A stretch of DNA of 64,000 bases, from assembly GCA_009701575.1 (NCBI GenBank), contig WLJX01000004.1, positions 1 to 64,000 on the forward strand, given 5' to 3'. This document shows positions 1 to 9,651 of this stretch, piece by piece. The position numbers and the translations under genes are program-made. Source of the DNA: Actinomycetota bacterium (GTDB lineage Bacteria; Actinomycetota; Actinomycetes; Nanopelagicales; Nanopelagicaceae). Each line of letters opens with the position of its first letter. The stretch's first letter is position 1. The notes beneath the pieces were generated by a model. That model was given only the letters and a program-made list of their open reading frames with translations. It had not been told where the DNA came from and did not search any database.

Positions 1-438
1 CCAAAGGCTGGTGACGTTGCTCGTAAATGGCATGTCATCGATGCAGAAGGAGTTGTACTTGGTCGTCTTGCAAGCCATGCAGCTGTTCTACTTCGCGGAA
101 AGCACAAGACAACATTCGCACCACATATCGACATGGGTGACTTCGTAGTTGTTATCAACGCAGAGAAGGTTGTTTTAACCGGACAAAAAGCTGGACAAAA
201 GTTTGCTCACCATCACTCTGGTTTCCCAGGTGGTATGACTTCAATTGTTTACTCAGATCTTATTAATTCAGATCCAACACGTATCGTTGAAAAAGCAATT
301 CTAGGAATGATTCCAAAGAATAAGTTGGGCCGCACTGTTGGTTCAAAGCTAAAGGTTTACGCAGGACCAGCACATCCACATGCTGCGCAGAACCCAACAC
401 CTTTCGTATTCACCCAAGTTTCCCAGATGACTAAGTAA
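1..438 (+). CDS. rplM: 50S ribosomal protein L13 (5' truncated by window edge)
   Basis: Frame 1 is open from the first base and joins the ORF-track protein that starts at 133, so the gene runs off the left edge. 145 residues are present, and only a few N-terminal residues are missing compared with the usual length of about 147-150. Family landmarks are seen: the KWHVIDAEG start region, [20 protein letters not shown], and the C-terminal [16 protein letters not shown]13 is an early-assembly protein of the large ribosomal subunit. It is followed 18 nt later by rpsI, the almost universal partner in one operon. The ATG at 133 is an internal Met, not the start. Confidence 0.97.
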   Translation, partial: PKAGDVARKWHVIDAEGVVLGRLASHAAVLLRGKHKTTFAPHIDMGDFVVVINAEKVVLTGQKAGQKFAHHHSGFPGGMTSIVYSDLINSDPTRIVEKAILGMIPKNKLGRTVGSKLKVYAGPAHPHAAQNPTPFVFTQVSQMTK

Positions 439-456
439 GTAACAGGAGCCATATAA

Positions 457-945
457 ATGTCTGATTTTGATACTGCAATCGATACCGATGTTGAAGAAGT
501 TCCAACTTCTTACTCATCATCAACTCCTGGTATTGCCCCTGGTCGCAAAGGTGTTCTTGCACCTGGTGGCGGAACTGGTCGTCGTAAAGAAGCAGTTGCA
601 CGTGTTCGCTTAGTTCCTGGTTCAGGAAAGTGGATCGTTAACGGTAAAGAGCTAGCAGTTTATTTCCCAAATAAAGTTCACCAACAATTAGTGTCAGAAC
701 CATTCCGCACGGTTGGTGCTGAAAATGAATTCGATGTTGTAGCCCGTATCAATGGTGGCGGAACATCAGGACAAGCAGGAGCACTTCGTTTAGGCGTTGC
801 TCGTGCGCTAAATGAAATCGATCGTGATGCAAACCGTCCTTCACTTAAGAAGGCTGGATTCCTTGCACGTGATGCTCGTGTTATCGAACGTAAGAAGTAC
901 GGCCTAAAGAAGGCACGTAAGCGTTCTCAATACAGCAAGCGTTAA
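457..945 (+). CDS. rpsI: 30S ribosomal protein S9
   Basis: 162-residue S9. The core begins near residue 38 with [14 protein letters not shown] and ends with the basic tail [12 protein letters not shown], whose C-terminal arginine reaches the P-site tRNA in known structures. About 37 N-terminal residues, acidic and then Ser/Thr/Pro/Gly-rich, precede the core, as in other actinobacterial S9 proteins. A Shine-Dalgarno AGGAG lies 8-12 nt before the ATG. It is cotranscribed with rplM. Confidence 0.98.
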   Translation: MSDFDTAIDTDVEEVPTSYSSSTPGIAPGRKGVLAPGGGTGRRKEAVARVRLVPGSGKWIVNGKELAVYFPNKVHQQLVSEPFRTVGAENEFDVVARINGGGTSGQAGALRLGVARALNEIDRDANRPSLKKAGFLARDARVIERKKYGLKKARKRSQYSKR

Positions 946-960
946 TTCACTCAATCAAAT

Positions 961-2283
961 ATGGCTCTCTTTGGCACTGATGGTGTCAGAGGTGTTGCCA
1001 ATCGCGATCTCACTGCGGAACTCGCTCTCGATTTAGCTGTCGCTGCTGCACACGTGTTGGCCGAAGTTGGCGCAATATCAAAAAATCGCCCCGTAGCAAT
1101 TGTCGGACAAGACTCGCGCGCATCCGGTGAATTTCTCGAAGCTGCAATTGTTGCTGGCTTAGCAAGTGCTGGAGTTGATGTTTATAAAGTCGGAGTTCTT
1201 CCAACACCAGCCATTGCACACTTAGTTGCATCAACTGGCGCAGATCTCGGTGTAATGATTAGCGCATCGCATAATCCGATGCCAGATAATGGAATTAAAT
1301 TCTTTGCTAAAGGTGGCGGAAAGTTAGATGACGCTCTAGAGGCAGCAATCGAAGCTCGACTCAATGAACCGTGGGATCGACCAATTGGCCGCGAAGTAGG
1401 CAGAGTAATTGTTGATGAATCAGCAGCCGAAAGATATATCTATCACTTGCTCTCATCGCTAAATACAAATCTTTCTGGAATAAAAGTCGTAGTTGATTGC
1501 GCAAATGGCGCAGCATCAGATGTGGCCCCAGAAGTTTATGCTCGAGCTGGCGCCGAAGTTATTGCCATATCTAATAAACCAAATGGTTTAAATATCAATG
1601 AAAATTGTGGCTCCACCCATTTAGAAAATCTAATCGCAGAAGTTAAGAAGCACGGCGCCGATTTAGGTATTGCCCACGATGGTGATGCAGATCGCGCACT
1701 GGCAATAGATGCCGCAGGCAACATAATCGATGGAGATTTCATTCTGGCCATCTTGGCTAAGGAATGGAAAGTTCCAACGGTTGTTGGAACGGTTATGACA
1801 AATCTTGGATTTATTAAAGCGATGTCTGAAGTTGGGATTTCATTTGAAAAGACGCCAGTTGGCGATCGTTATGTTTTAGAGAAAATGTTGGCAAATGGGC
1901 ACAAACTTGGTGGCGAACAATCTGGTCACATAATTATGCGAGATTTTGCGAATACCGGTGATGGTTTGTTAACGGCGCTCCAACTAATGTCAGTAATGGC
2001 CAGAAGCAAGAAACCATTAGCTGAATTAGCAAAGATTATGGATCGATTCCCACAAGTTTTGATAAACGTTGACGGAGTAAAGAAAGAGAAACTCGATAGC
2101 TCTAAAGCAATTGCAGTTGCAATTGGTGAATATGAATCAAAGCTTGGTGCATCGGGTCGAATCTTGTTGCGCGCATCAGGAACCGAACCACTAGTTCGGG
2201 TTATGGTTGAAGCCGAAAATCAGAGCATCGCTGAGGAAATAGCCCAGAAACTTGCATCACTTGTAAGATTAGAACTCTCGTAA
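961..2283 (+). CDS. glmM: Phosphoglucosamine mutase
   Basis: Converts glucosamine-6-phosphate to glucosamine-1-phosphate for UDP-GlcNAc and hence peptidoglycan. 440 residues, normal for the alpha-D-phosphohexomutase family. The N-terminus MALFGTDGVRG is typical of GlmM. The phosphoserine loop ISASHNP is near residue 100, the Mg-binding DGDADR near 245, the sugar loop GEQSGH near 320, and the phosphate-binding RASGTEPLVRVM near the C-terminus. It starts 15 nt after rpsI with no clear Shine-Dalgarno. The glmS gene follows, so consecutive pathway steps sit together in the usual actinobacterial order rplM-rpsI-glmM-glmS. Confidence 0.98.
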   Translation: MALFGTDGVRGVANRDLTAELALDLAVAAAHVLAEVGAISKNRPVAIVGQDSRASGEFLEAAIVAGLASAGVDVYKVGVLPTPAIAHLVASTGADLGVMISASHNPMPDNGIKFFAKGGGKLDDALEAAIEARLNEPWDRPIGREVGRVIVDESAAERYIYHLLSSLNTNLSGIKVVVDCANGAASDVAPEVYARAGAEVIAISNKPNGLNINENCGSTHLENLIAEVKKHGADLGIAHDGDADRALAIDAAGNIIDGDFILAILAKEWKVPTVVGTVMTNLGFIKAMSEVGISFEKTPVGDRYVLEKMLANGHKLGGEQSGHIIMRDFANTGDGLLTALQLMSVMARSKKPLAELAKIMDRFPQVLINVDGVKKEKLDSSKAIAVAIGEYESKLGASGRILLRASGTEPLVRVMVEAENQSIAEEIAQKLASLVRLELS

Positions 2284-2303
2284 GTTTCTAAGGAGCCTTC
2301 CCC

Positions 2304-4124
2304 ATGTGTGGCATTGTTGGTTACACCGGAAAAGAACTTGCTCTAACACCAGTTCTTGAGGGGCTTCGCAAACTTGAATATCGCGGTTATGACTCTGCGG
2401 GAATCGCTCTCATCACAAATCCTGGTGAAAAACTTTGGATTGAAAAGCGAGCTGGAAAGTTAGGAAACTTAGAGGAAATTCTCGGAAGTAAAATTCCTAA
2501 TTCACATAGCGGTATTGGGCACACCAGATGGGCGACACATGGTGGACCAACTGATGAGAATGCGCATCCACATCTCGATAACGAAGGTAAGTTGGCAGTG
2601 ATCCACAATGGAATTATCGAAAATTACTTAGAACTGCGCCGTGAGTTAGAAAAAATAGGGCACGTTTTTAAATCAGAGACAGATTCCGAATCAGTAGCAC
2701 ATTTATTAAGTGATGCTAGAAAGAAGCGCGGTGGTGATTTAGCTGCCGCTATGCGCGATATCTGCAAACAGTTACGTGGCTCATTCACACTTCTAGCTAT
2801 TCACAGTGATGATCCGGGACGAATTGTGGGAGCCCGTCGAAATTCACCTTTAGTTGTTGGCGTTGGAAATGGTGAAAACTTCCTTGCATCAGATGTTTCA
2901 GCATTTATTTCCCATACCAAGCGCGCCCTTGAACTAGGCCAAGATGAAGTAGCCGATATTACGGCGGACTCTATTGTTATAACTGATTTATCTGGAAAAG
3001 TATTGCCACACAATGAGTATGAAATCTCGTGGGATGCATCTGCTGCAGAACGAGGTGGCTTTGAACATTTCATGCTTAAAGAAATTTTCGAACAACCTAA
3101 GGCTATTGCCGACACCTTGCTTGGGCGGATCAAGGGTTTAGATAGTGAAGTAACAAAAGGAATTAACTTAGTTGGAATCAAGAAAGTGGTAATTGTTGCT
3201 TGTGGAACCGCATTTAACGCGGGGTTAGTTGGCAAGTACGCGATAGAAAAATGGGCTGATATTGCGGTCGATGTTGAGTTGGCATCAGAATATAGATATC
3301 GCGATCCAAGTGTCGATGAAAGTACTTTGCTGATACCAATTTCGCAATCAGGTGAAACTATGGACACGTTGATGGCGATGCGATATGCCAAAGAGAAAGG
3401 CGCCAGAATATTTGCAGTTTGCAACACAAATGGATCAACAATTCCGCGCGAATCAGATGCTGTTCTTTATACCCATGCTGGCCCAGAGATAGCAGTTGCA
3501 TCTACTAAGGCATTTGAAACCCAATTGATTGCAATGTATTTAATTGGCCTTCATTTAGGTCGCATTAGGGGAGTTATTTCACAAGAGCTTATGGAAGATA
3601 TTGAATTTGAACTTTCAGAACTTCCGGCAAAGGTAGAACAAGTTCTAGAAACTGTTGAACCACTACGTGAACTAACTAGAAAATTTGCGGGCGCAACCTC
3701 AATGTTATTTCTTGGGCGACACGTTGGTTTTCCAACTGCCCTTGAGGGCGCCTTGAAGTTAAAAGAGTTGGCCTATATGCATGCCGAAGGTTTTGCTGGA
3801 GGCGAGTTAAAGCATGGCCCGATCGCGCTAATTGAAGCGGGGACACCTGTAGTTGCAATAGCCCCACCGGCGGGTACATTATTGGCAGAGAAGATGGCAT
3901 CTAATATTCAAGAGGTGAAGGCTAGAGGCGCAGTGATAATTGCAATTGCAGATTCGGAACTTGCTTCAGCGGATTATTTGGTTCGCATCCCCACAACTCA
4001 TGAGTTCTTGCAACCAGTTCTGTCGGTCGTACCATTACAAGTCATCGCATATGAGATGGCAATTGCCCGAGGAAATGATGTAGATCAACCACGTAATCTA
4101 GCAAAATCAGTAACGGTTGAGTGA
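2304..4124 (+). CDS. glmS: Glutamine-fructose-6-phosphate aminotransferase (isomerizing)
   Basis: Makes glucosamine-6-phosphate from fructose-6-phosphate and glutamine, the entry step to amino sugars. 606 residues. The class II glutaminase starts directly at Cys2 (MCGIVGYTG), with HTRWATHG and HNGIIEN. Two SIS sugar-isomerase domains follow, with PISQSGETMDT and the C-terminal DQPRNLAKSVTVE, the family signature end. A Shine-Dalgarno AAGGAG lies about 8 nt upstream. The 20-nt gap from glmM is too short to hold a glmS ribozyme, so the ribozyme control known in Firmicutes is absent here. Confidence 0.98.
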   Translation: MCGIVGYTGKELALTPVLEGLRKLEYRGYDSAGIALITNPGEKLWIEKRAGKLGNLEEILGSKIPNSHSGIGHTRWATHGGPTDENAHPHLDNEGKLAVIHNGIIENYLELRRELEKIGHVFKSETDSESVAHLLSDARKKRGGDLAAAMRDICKQLRGSFTLLAIHSDDPGRIVGARRNSPLVVGVGNGENFLASDVSAFISHTKRALELGQDEVADITADSIVITDLSGKVLPHNEYEISWDASAAERGGFEHFMLKEIFEQPKAIADTLLGRIKGLDSEVTKGINLVGIKKVVIVACGTAFNAGLVGKYAIEKWADIAVDVELASEYRYRDPSVDESTLLIPISQSGETMDTLMAMRYAKEKGARIFAVCNTNGSTIPRESDAVLYTHAGPEIAVASTKAFETQLIAMYLIGLHLGRIRGVISQELMEDIEFELSELPAKVEQVLETVEPLRELTRKFAGATSMLFLGRHVGFPTALEGALKLKELAYMHAEGFAGGELKHGPIALIEAGTPVVAIAPPAGTLLAEKMASNIQEVKARGAVIIAIADSELASADYLVRIPTTHEFLQPVLSVVPLQVIAYEMAIARGNDVDQPRNLAKSVTVE

Positions 4125-4125
4125 T

Positions 4126-4797
4126 ATGACTACAGATCAATTAATGAAACGCCGACATGAAATGTTTCATGCCCTTCGAGTTTCGGGGCTTTTATTCTTA
4201 GGTTTTCTATTTATAACTCAACAAGTAATAACTCGTGGATGGCTTTATCACCTAGATCATTACATTTTAGATTTGAAGAATCCAAAGTTTAAAGGCTTAG
4301 CTGGTCATATCTTAATTGGGCTTGATGATCTTGGACTTCGATGGTTCACGGCAACTGTTCTTTTGATTTGCGCTGCAATCATTAGTTGGAGATTTAAATC
4401 ATTTCGTCCGATAAATCTCTCAATCTTGGCGCTGGTATCACTTAATTTAGTTGTAGGCGCAACTAAAATTTATATTGGCAGAACAAAGCCAAGACTTTAT
4501 ATTGATGATCTACAGGCCGGCGGAATGTCATATCCAAGTGGCCACGCTTCTAATGCGCTAATTACTTGGGGCCTTCTTGCCTACTTGATTTATCGCTACA
4601 CAAATCGCGCACCATTTGAGGGAATAAAGTTGTATCCAATAGTTGGACTAATCACGACAACTGTTGTGATTGTTTCACTCATTAGAAACACCCATTGGTT
4701 CTCGGATCTACTTGGTGGCGTATTCATAGGTGGCGCCTTACTAGTAGCAATTATTGCAATCGACCGATTTTTTCCATCAGATAAGCAGCCCTCGTAG
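4126..4797 (+). CDS. PAP2-family membrane phosphatase
   Basis: About 223 residues with several hydrophobic segments. The three PAP2 signature motifs are all present in order: KIYIGRTKPR, the PSGH box (YPSGHASNA), and RNTHWFSDLLGG, giving the catalytic Arg/His/His/Asp set. The family dephosphorylates membrane lipid phosphates. Its position between glmS and alr suggests undecaprenyl-pyrophosphate recycling for wall synthesis, but substrate is inference. The ORF track starts at a TTG (4117) inside glmS; I prefer the ATG at 4126 just after the glmS stop. The stop overlaps the GTG of acpS by one base. Confidence 0.85.
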   Translation: MTTDQLMKRRHEMFHALRVSGLLFLGFLFITQQVITRGWLYHLDHYILDLKNPKFKGLAGHILIGLDDLGLRWFTATVLLICAAIISWRFKSFRPINLSILALVSLNLVVGATKIYIGRTKPRLYIDDLQAGGMSYPSGHASNALITWGLLAYLIYRYTNRAPFEGIKLYPIVGLITTTVVIVSLIRNTHWFSDLLGGVFIGGALLVAIIAIDRFFPSDKQPS

Positions 4798-5147
4798 TGG
4801 CGCCAATTATTGGAATTGGAATTGATGTCGTTGCAATCGAACGTTTTCAAGAGTCATTGGATCGCACGCCAGGATTGCTAACTCGCGTGTTTACTCCAAG
4901 CGAGTCGCAACTAAAAGTTTCCAGTCTGGCCGCAAGATTTGCAGCTAAAGAGGCTCTAGCTAAAGCGCTTAATGCCAAGTCGGCTTTCAATTGGCAAGAG
5001 GCCGAGGTCATTAATGAATCGAGCGGAAAACCAAATTTTGTATTTACCGGAGAGATGGCCAAACGATTAGCAGATCACAAAGTTCATTTAACGCTCTCGC
5101 ATGACGGTGGAATCGCATCCGCAATGGTGATTGTCGAGGCCAATTAA
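4797..5147 (+). CDS. acpS: Holo-[acyl-carrier-protein] synthase
   Basis: Transfers 4'-phosphopantetheine from CoA to apo-ACP. 116 residues, the usual trimeric AcpS size. Motifs: GIGIDVVAIERF, with the Mg-binding Asp, and RFAAKEALAKAL, with the second acidic ligand and CoA contacts. The C-terminal LSHDGGIASAMVIVE strand is also typical. The GTG start overlaps the previous stop by one base and the TAA overlaps the alr ATG by one base, so translation is probably coupled. The NAD(P)HX repair gene often found between acpS and alr in actinobacteria is absent. Confidence 0.96.
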   Translation: MAPIIGIGIDVVAIERFQESLDRTPGLLTRVFTPSESQLKVSSLAARFAAKEALAKALNAKSAFNWQEAEVINESSGKPNFVFTGEMAKRLADHKVHLTLSHDGGIASAMVIVEAN

Positions 5148-6241
5148 TGCGGGCCTTTGTTGAAGTAAATTTAAAGGCAATTGCAAATAACATTGCGCTA
5201 ATTAAGAACGAAACCTCTGCCGAAATTCTTGCCGTAGTAAAGGCAGATGCATATGGTCATGGCTTAGTTCCAATTGCAAAATGCGCGATTAAATCAGGAG
5301 CCTCGTGGCTTGGAGTCGCCTTACTTGAGGAAGCTTTCACGCTTCGCGAAAATGGGGTTACCGCACCACTTATTGCCTGGCTAACTCCACCGAGTGCGGA
5401 TTTCAAAGCCGCAATTGATTCCAATATTGATCTTTCTATTCCATCTTTGAAGCATCTAGAACTTGTAGTTGCGGCAGGTAAAGTGGTTGGTAAAAGGCCA
5501 CGAGTTCATATCGAGGTTGATACTGGAATGAGTCGTGGTGGATTGCTCGGTGAGTGGCAAGAATTTTTGATTGCAATTAAGGGCGCCGATGTAGAAGTTA
5601 TTGGTTTCTGGTCACACTTTGCAAGAGCTGATGAACCAGATGAAATTGCGAATGAAAAACAACTTCAGGAATTCGAAGCTAAATTATCAGAGCTACGTGA
5701 AAAGGGTATTAATCCGAAATATGTCCACTTTGCTAACTCTGCTGCAACTCTTACCAATCCAACTTCACATAACGACATCATCCGCTTAGGAATTTCCATG
5801 TATGGACTAAGCCCTGATGTTAATACCCTTGGCTCTTCACAATCTTTGAACCTTGAACCTGCAATGACCCTTAAGGCCGAAGTTCATTTAGTAAAGCGTG
5901 TACCGGCTGGATCTCCAGTTGGATATGGCGGAACCGAAAAAACTTCCCGCGATACTAAACTTGCAATTATCACTATGGGATATTCCGATGGCATACCACG
6001 CAACACAACGAGCGCTGCGGGTGTATTTGTTGGTGGTGCAAAAGCTCCAATAATTGGCCGAGTATCTATGGATCAATTCGTAGTTGATTTAGGGCCGGAT
6101 TCAGATGCGAAAACTGGGGATATTGCTGAGATATTTGGCCCCCTTGGATATTCAATTGATGATTGGGCTAACGCGGCAGGAACAATTAATTATGAAATGG
6201 TTACTCGAATCGCCACTCGCGTGCCTAGAATCTACGGGTGA
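5147..6241 (+). CDS. alr: Alanine racemase
   Basis: PLP enzyme making D-alanine for peptidoglycan. 364 residues. The PLP-lysine motif AVVKADAYGHG is near residue 32. IEVDTGMSRGG and the C-terminal domain GRVSMDQFVVDLG, with the TIxYExxTRI-like end (TINYEMVTRIATRVPRIY), are typical of fold III racemases. It overlaps acpS by one base and the next ABC ATPase gene by 4 bases (GTGA), so the transporter could be cotranscribed with the wall genes. Confidence 0.97.
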   Translation: MRAFVEVNLKAIANNIALIKNETSAEILAVVKADAYGHGLVPIAKCAIKSGASWLGVALLEEAFTLRENGVTAPLIAWLTPPSADFKAAIDSNIDLSIPSLKHLELVVAAGKVVGKRPRVHIEVDTGMSRGGLLGEWQEFLIAIKGADVEVIGFWSHFARADEPDEIANEKQLQEFEAKLSELREKGINPKYVHFANSAATLTNPTSHNDIIRLGISMYGLSPDVNTLGSSQSLNLEPAMTLKAEVHLVKRVPAGSPVGYGGTEKTSRDTKLAIITMGYSDGIPRNTTSAAGVFVGGAKAPIIGRVSMDQFVVDLGPDSDAKTGDIAEIFGPLGYSIDDWANAAGTINYEMVTRIATRVPRIYG

Positions 6242-7026
6242 GTTCATCCCTGTTAGCCATCTCAAACCTATCGGTCTCTTTTGGCGGAGTGAAAGCGTTA
6301 ACAAACGTCTCAATTGATGTTCCGAAAAATAGCGTTGTAGGTCTAATCGGACCGAACGGGGCTGGGAAAACTACAGTTTTTAATTGCATCTCGGGTTTAG
6401 TAAAAAGTGATTCTGGAACATTTGCATTTGAAGGCGTCGAACGAGAATTTCCTAAGCCACATGAATTAGTTGATTTAGGTATTACTCGTACGTTGCAAGG
6501 CGTTGGATTATTTAATGAATTATCTGTGCTCCAGAATGTAATGGTCGGAGCGGATAAGAACTACAAACCTAATTTTATTAAAGAGCTCTTTGGGCTCTCT
6601 GGCAAAGTCGAAGCTGGACTTAAGCAACGTGCGGAGGAAGCTCTCGCTTGGACTGGTGCTACTGGGCTAATTGATAGCAAGCCATCTGAACTTAGCTATC
6701 CTGATTCGAAACGAGTTGCACTTGCACGAGCGCTAGTTATAAATCCTAAACTTTTGCTTCTCGATGAACCTGCAGCCGGCTTAGGTCAAGATGACATTGA
6801 TGCGCTTGCTGCGCTAATAAAGCAGATTAAACGCCGCTGCTCAATTCTTATCGTAGAACACCATGTTGATTTTGTTCGTGAAATTTCAGATTCAGTGAGT
6901 GTTCTAAACTTTGGAAAGTTAATTGCTGCGGGCAATTTTGATGAGGTTAAACGTAATCCAGCTGTTATTGAGGCTTACTTAGGTCACACTGATAAGCCAG
7001 ATGAGAATTCTAAACTCGGTATCTGA
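6238..7026 (+). CDS. Branched-chain amino-acid-type ABC transporter ATPase (LivG-like) with degenerate signature
   Basis: First of two ATPases of a HAAT-type importer. 262 residues. Walker A GPNGAGKTT near residue 38, Walker B LLLLDEPAAGL and the H-loop in IVEHHVDFV are intact. The ABC signature, usually LSGGQ or LSYGQ, reads LSYPDSK, so the conserved Gly and Gln are lost. In an LivG/LivF heterodimer one composite ATP site would then be non-canonical. The GTG start overlaps the alr stop (GTGA). The substrate is not proven by sequence; amino acids, amides or urea are all transported by this family. Confidence 0.9.
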   Translation: MSSSLLAISNLSVSFGGVKALTNVSIDVPKNSVVGLIGPNGAGKTTVFNCISGLVKSDSGTFAFEGVEREFPKPHELVDLGITRTLQGVGLFNELSVLQNVMVGADKNYKPNFIKELFGLSGKVEAGLKQRAEEALAWTGATGLIDSKPSELSYPDSKRVALARALVINPKLLLLDEPAAGLGQDDIDALAALIKQIKRRCSILIVEHHVDFVREISDSVSVLNFGKLIAAGNFDEVKRNPAVIEAYLGHTDKPDENSKLGI

Positions 7027-7739
7027 TGCTCGCCATAACTAATCTTGTAACTGAATTCGCTTCAATCAAAGCGCTCGATAACATCTCGTTTCAGGCGAAG
7101 CCTGGTTTGATCACAACAGTTATCGGAGCAAATGGCGCAGGTAAGAGCACCTTGCTTCGAACAATTTCCGGGTTAGAGCGACCAACTAGCGGTTCAATAA
7201 CATGGTTTGATGAAGAGTTAACTCACAAGAGCGTAGAAGCGATTGTTAGAAGTGGAATCTCTCAAGTTCCTGAAGGACATGCCGTTATTTCACAGTTGAG
7301 CGTTGCTGAAAATATCGAACTTGGTGGCCTCTTTCGTAAGCGAATCGCACGAGGAGATTTAGCAACCGCCACAAAAGAGGTGTACGAACTCTTTCCAATT
7401 CTTCATGAACGTCGTAATGAACCGGCAGGATCTTTGTCGGGTGGCGAACGACAGATGCTTGCAATTAGCCGCGCGCTTGTTTCCCGCCCTAAGTTGTTGT
7501 TATTAGATGAACCTTCACTTGGTTTAGCACCTTTGATTGCGGCTCAGATTATTGGCATCATTAATGATTTATGTCGGTCAACTGGTCTAACAGTGTTACT
7601 TGTAGAACAGAATGCAAATACCGCACTTGCTGTTGCCGATCACGGAATTTTGTTAGCTCTTGGAAAAGTAGTTGCAGATCTACCCGCTAAGGAAATGGCT
7701 GCCGATTCATCCCTTCGAGCTGCTTACTTGGGGTACTAG
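7026..7739 (+). CDS. Branched-chain amino-acid-type ABC transporter ATPase (LivF-like)
   Basis: 237 residues, the LivF length. Walker A GANGAGKST, canonical signature LSGGERQMLAISRAL, Walker B LLLLDEPSLGLAP and H-loop LLVEQN are all intact, in contrast to its partner upstream. It overlaps the LivG-like gene by one base (TGATG) and its TAG directly abuts the ATG of the permease. Cytoplasmic face of the importer. Confidence 0.93.
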   Translation: MLAITNLVTEFASIKALDNISFQAKPGLITTVIGANGAGKSTLLRTISGLERPTSGSITWFDEELTHKSVEAIVRSGISQVPEGHAVISQLSVAENIELGGLFRKRIARGDLATATKEVYELFPILHERRNEPAGSLSGGERQMLAISRALVSRPKLLLLDEPSLGLAPLIAAQIIGIINDLCRSTGLTVLLVEQNANTALAVADHGILLALGKVVADLPAKEMAADSSLRAAYLGY

Positions 7740-8651
7740 ATGACATCATTCTTATCGGCGTTCTTCTCTGGCACGGCGCAAGGTGCAATTTATGCACTTG
7801 TCTCTCTTGGATTAGTTTTAGTTTGGCGTGGCGCCGGAATAGTTAACTTTGCGCAAATGGGTCAAGCAATGTTCACAACTTATATTGCCTCGCAATTGAT
7901 CCAGAATGATTACTCATATTGGAGCGCGTTTTTAATCGCACTAATTAGTGGCGCAGCGCTTGGCGCACTAGTTGATCTTGGATTAATGCGGCCACTTACA
8001 TCGCGGAAGAATTCGCAGTTATTAACTAGTCAATCAATGAGAACAACAATTCCAGTTATTGCTTCACTCGGAATACTCGGAGTCCTAAAGGCGCTTGCCG
8101 GAATTTTCTGGGCAGGCGAAGAGCGAGGTTTTCCATCACCAGTTGCGCCAAATGCGATAAAGATTGGTGAGACTAATCTTGCAATTACCGGCTTTGATCT
8201 CTTTGTAATTGGAACCGTATTCCTAACTTTAGTTTTAACAACAATCTTCTTCACAAAAACTGGAATGGGACTTGCCATGCGCGCAAGTGCGCTAAATCCA
8301 GAAGTCACAAGGCTTAGCGGGATCAAAGTTGGCTGGGTTCGGACTCTGGGTTGGGCAATATCTGGAATAGCTTCTTCACTTGCCGGGCTATTGGTGACAC
8401 CAAAGACAAACCTCTCTCCTAACACCTTAGATTTACTTTTGATTATTGGCTTTACCGCAGCAGTTGTTGGAGGACTTTCGAGTCTGGCTGGATCAGTGCT
8501 TGGTGGATTTATCTTGGGATATGTAATCTCATTCGTTAATGTATATAGCGCTCCAGAGAATGTGTTTATCGCGATCTTGGTCTTCTTATTACTAGCTCTT
8601 TTCTTTAGACCTCAAGGAATTCTTGGCAGCAAGCAGGTACGAAGTGTCTAA
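7740..8651 (+). CDS. Branched-chain amino-acid-type ABC transporter permease (LivH-like)
   Basis: 303-residue membrane protein with about eight hydrophobic segments. LivH-type landmarks: the N-terminal GTAQGAIYALVSLGLVLVWRG and the cytoplasmic coupling loop GMGLAMRASALNPEVTRLSGI that contacts the ATPases. It starts immediately after the LivF-like stop. The last 8 bases overlap the start of the second permease. Confidence 0.93.
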   Translation: MTSFLSAFFSGTAQGAIYALVSLGLVLVWRGAGIVNFAQMGQAMFTTYIASQLIQNDYSYWSAFLIALISGAALGALVDLGLMRPLTSRKNSQLLTSQSMRTTIPVIASLGILGVLKALAGIFWAGEERGFPSPVAPNAIKIGETNLAITGFDLFVIGTVFLTLVLTTIFFTKTGMGLAMRASALNPEVTRLSGIKVGWVRTLGWAISGIASSLAGLLVTPKTNLSPNTLDLLLIIGFTAAVVGGLSSLAGSVLGGFILGYVISFVNVYSAPENVFIAILVFLLLALFFRPQGILGSKQVRSV

Positions 8652-9651
8652 AGTTAAAACTCATAAAGTAATTGGGCTGCGCAGTACGCGGCTTTCAATA
8701 GTTTTATTCCTCTTCTTTATTCTGCTTAGTAACCAATTTGAGCCATATAACCAATCCCAGTTAGCAAATATTGCGATGCTCTTGATTGCGGTTCTCTCGA
8801 TTACCTTATTAACCGGCGCATCTGGGCAAATCTCACTTGGTCAGGGTGCGATTATGGCAGTTGGTGGATACAGCTCGGCCTTGCTAGTCACGCGCCTTGG
8901 ACTTTCAATGTGGCTCTCGTTTATCTTGGCAATATTTATATCAGCGCTATTTGGTTTATTTCTTGGACTTGCTGCTGCAAGGCTAAGTGGACCTTATTTG
9001 GCGGGAACAACTTTGGTAATGGCTCTTGCAATTCCATCAATTGCAGTTCGATTCGAAACTTTTTTCAGTGGTGATGTTGGGATAAGTGTTGATTACGGAA
9101 TGCCTCCTAAGTGGCTAACTAATTTGATTGGTGAAGTCAGTATTGAAGAGTGGTCGCTTTATGTTGTTCTGCCATTTACTGCGGTTGCGCTGTTCGCTGT
9201 ATTAAATCTTTCGAATACCAGGACTGGCCGAACCTGGCGCGCAGTTCGTGATAACGAAGTCGCTGCATCACTTGCTGGAATTAACATCGCACGAACCAAG
9301 GTGATTGTTTTTGTCTGCGCATCGGGGCTAGCAGGTTTGGCTGGTGCACTTTATGGTTTTCGCGGACTTGTTGCACCGAGCGTTTATCCAACTGATCTCT
9401 CTCTGACTCTTCTTACCGCTGCAGTAATCGGTGGCTTGCGCTCTATCGGTGGCGCAATTTTTGGAACTTTCGTAATTGTTTTTCTGCCAGATCTAATTGA
9501 GAAAGTAACGGGTAAGTTAGCGATTCCAGAAACAATTGGAATCTATCTACCTGCGCTAACGATTGGCGTATTGCTGCTTTTAACAGTCATCCTCAATCCC
9601 CGAGGGGCGGCTGGAGCGCTAGAACATATCCGCCACAAGAAAAAGCACTAA
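8644..9651 (+). CDS. Branched-chain amino-acid-type ABC transporter permease (LivM-like)
   Basis: About 335 residues with roughly eight to ten membrane segments. Landmarks: TGASGQISLGQGAIMAVGGY near the N-terminus and the coupling loop TGRTWRAVRDNEVAASLAGIN. The ORF track uses a TTG at 8623. I prefer the GTG at 8644, which makes the 8-nt overlap GTGTCTAA with the preceding stop, a junction seen elsewhere in this window. The C-terminus is short and basic (RHKKKH). The ATPases precede the permeases and the binding protein comes last, the reverse of the common liv order. Confidence 0.9.
   Translation: MSKVKTHKVIGLRSTRLSIVLFLFFILLSNQFEPYNQSQLANIAMLLIAVLSITLLTGASGQISLGQGAIMAVGGYSSALLVTRLGLSMWLSFILAIFISALFGLFLGLAAARLSGPYLAGTTLVMALAIPSIAVRFETFFSGDVGISVDYGMPPKWLTNLIGEVSIEEWSLYVVLPFTAVALFAVLNLSNTRTGRTWRAVRDNEVAASLAGINIARTKVIVFVCASGLAGLAGALYGFRGLVAPSVYPTDLSLTLLTAAVIGGLRSIGGAIFGTFVIVFLPDLIEKVTGKLAIPETIGIYLPALTIGVLLLLTVILNPRGAAGALEHIRHKKKH

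Noticed and set aside
2284-2303. Possible glmS ribozyme before glmS
   Set aside because: Only 20 nt lie between glmM and glmS; far too short for the ribozyme.
2801-3427. 208-aa reverse-strand ORF opposite glmS
   Set aside because: Lies wholly within the certain glmS gene, has no recognizable domain, and its composition is that of an antisense shadow.
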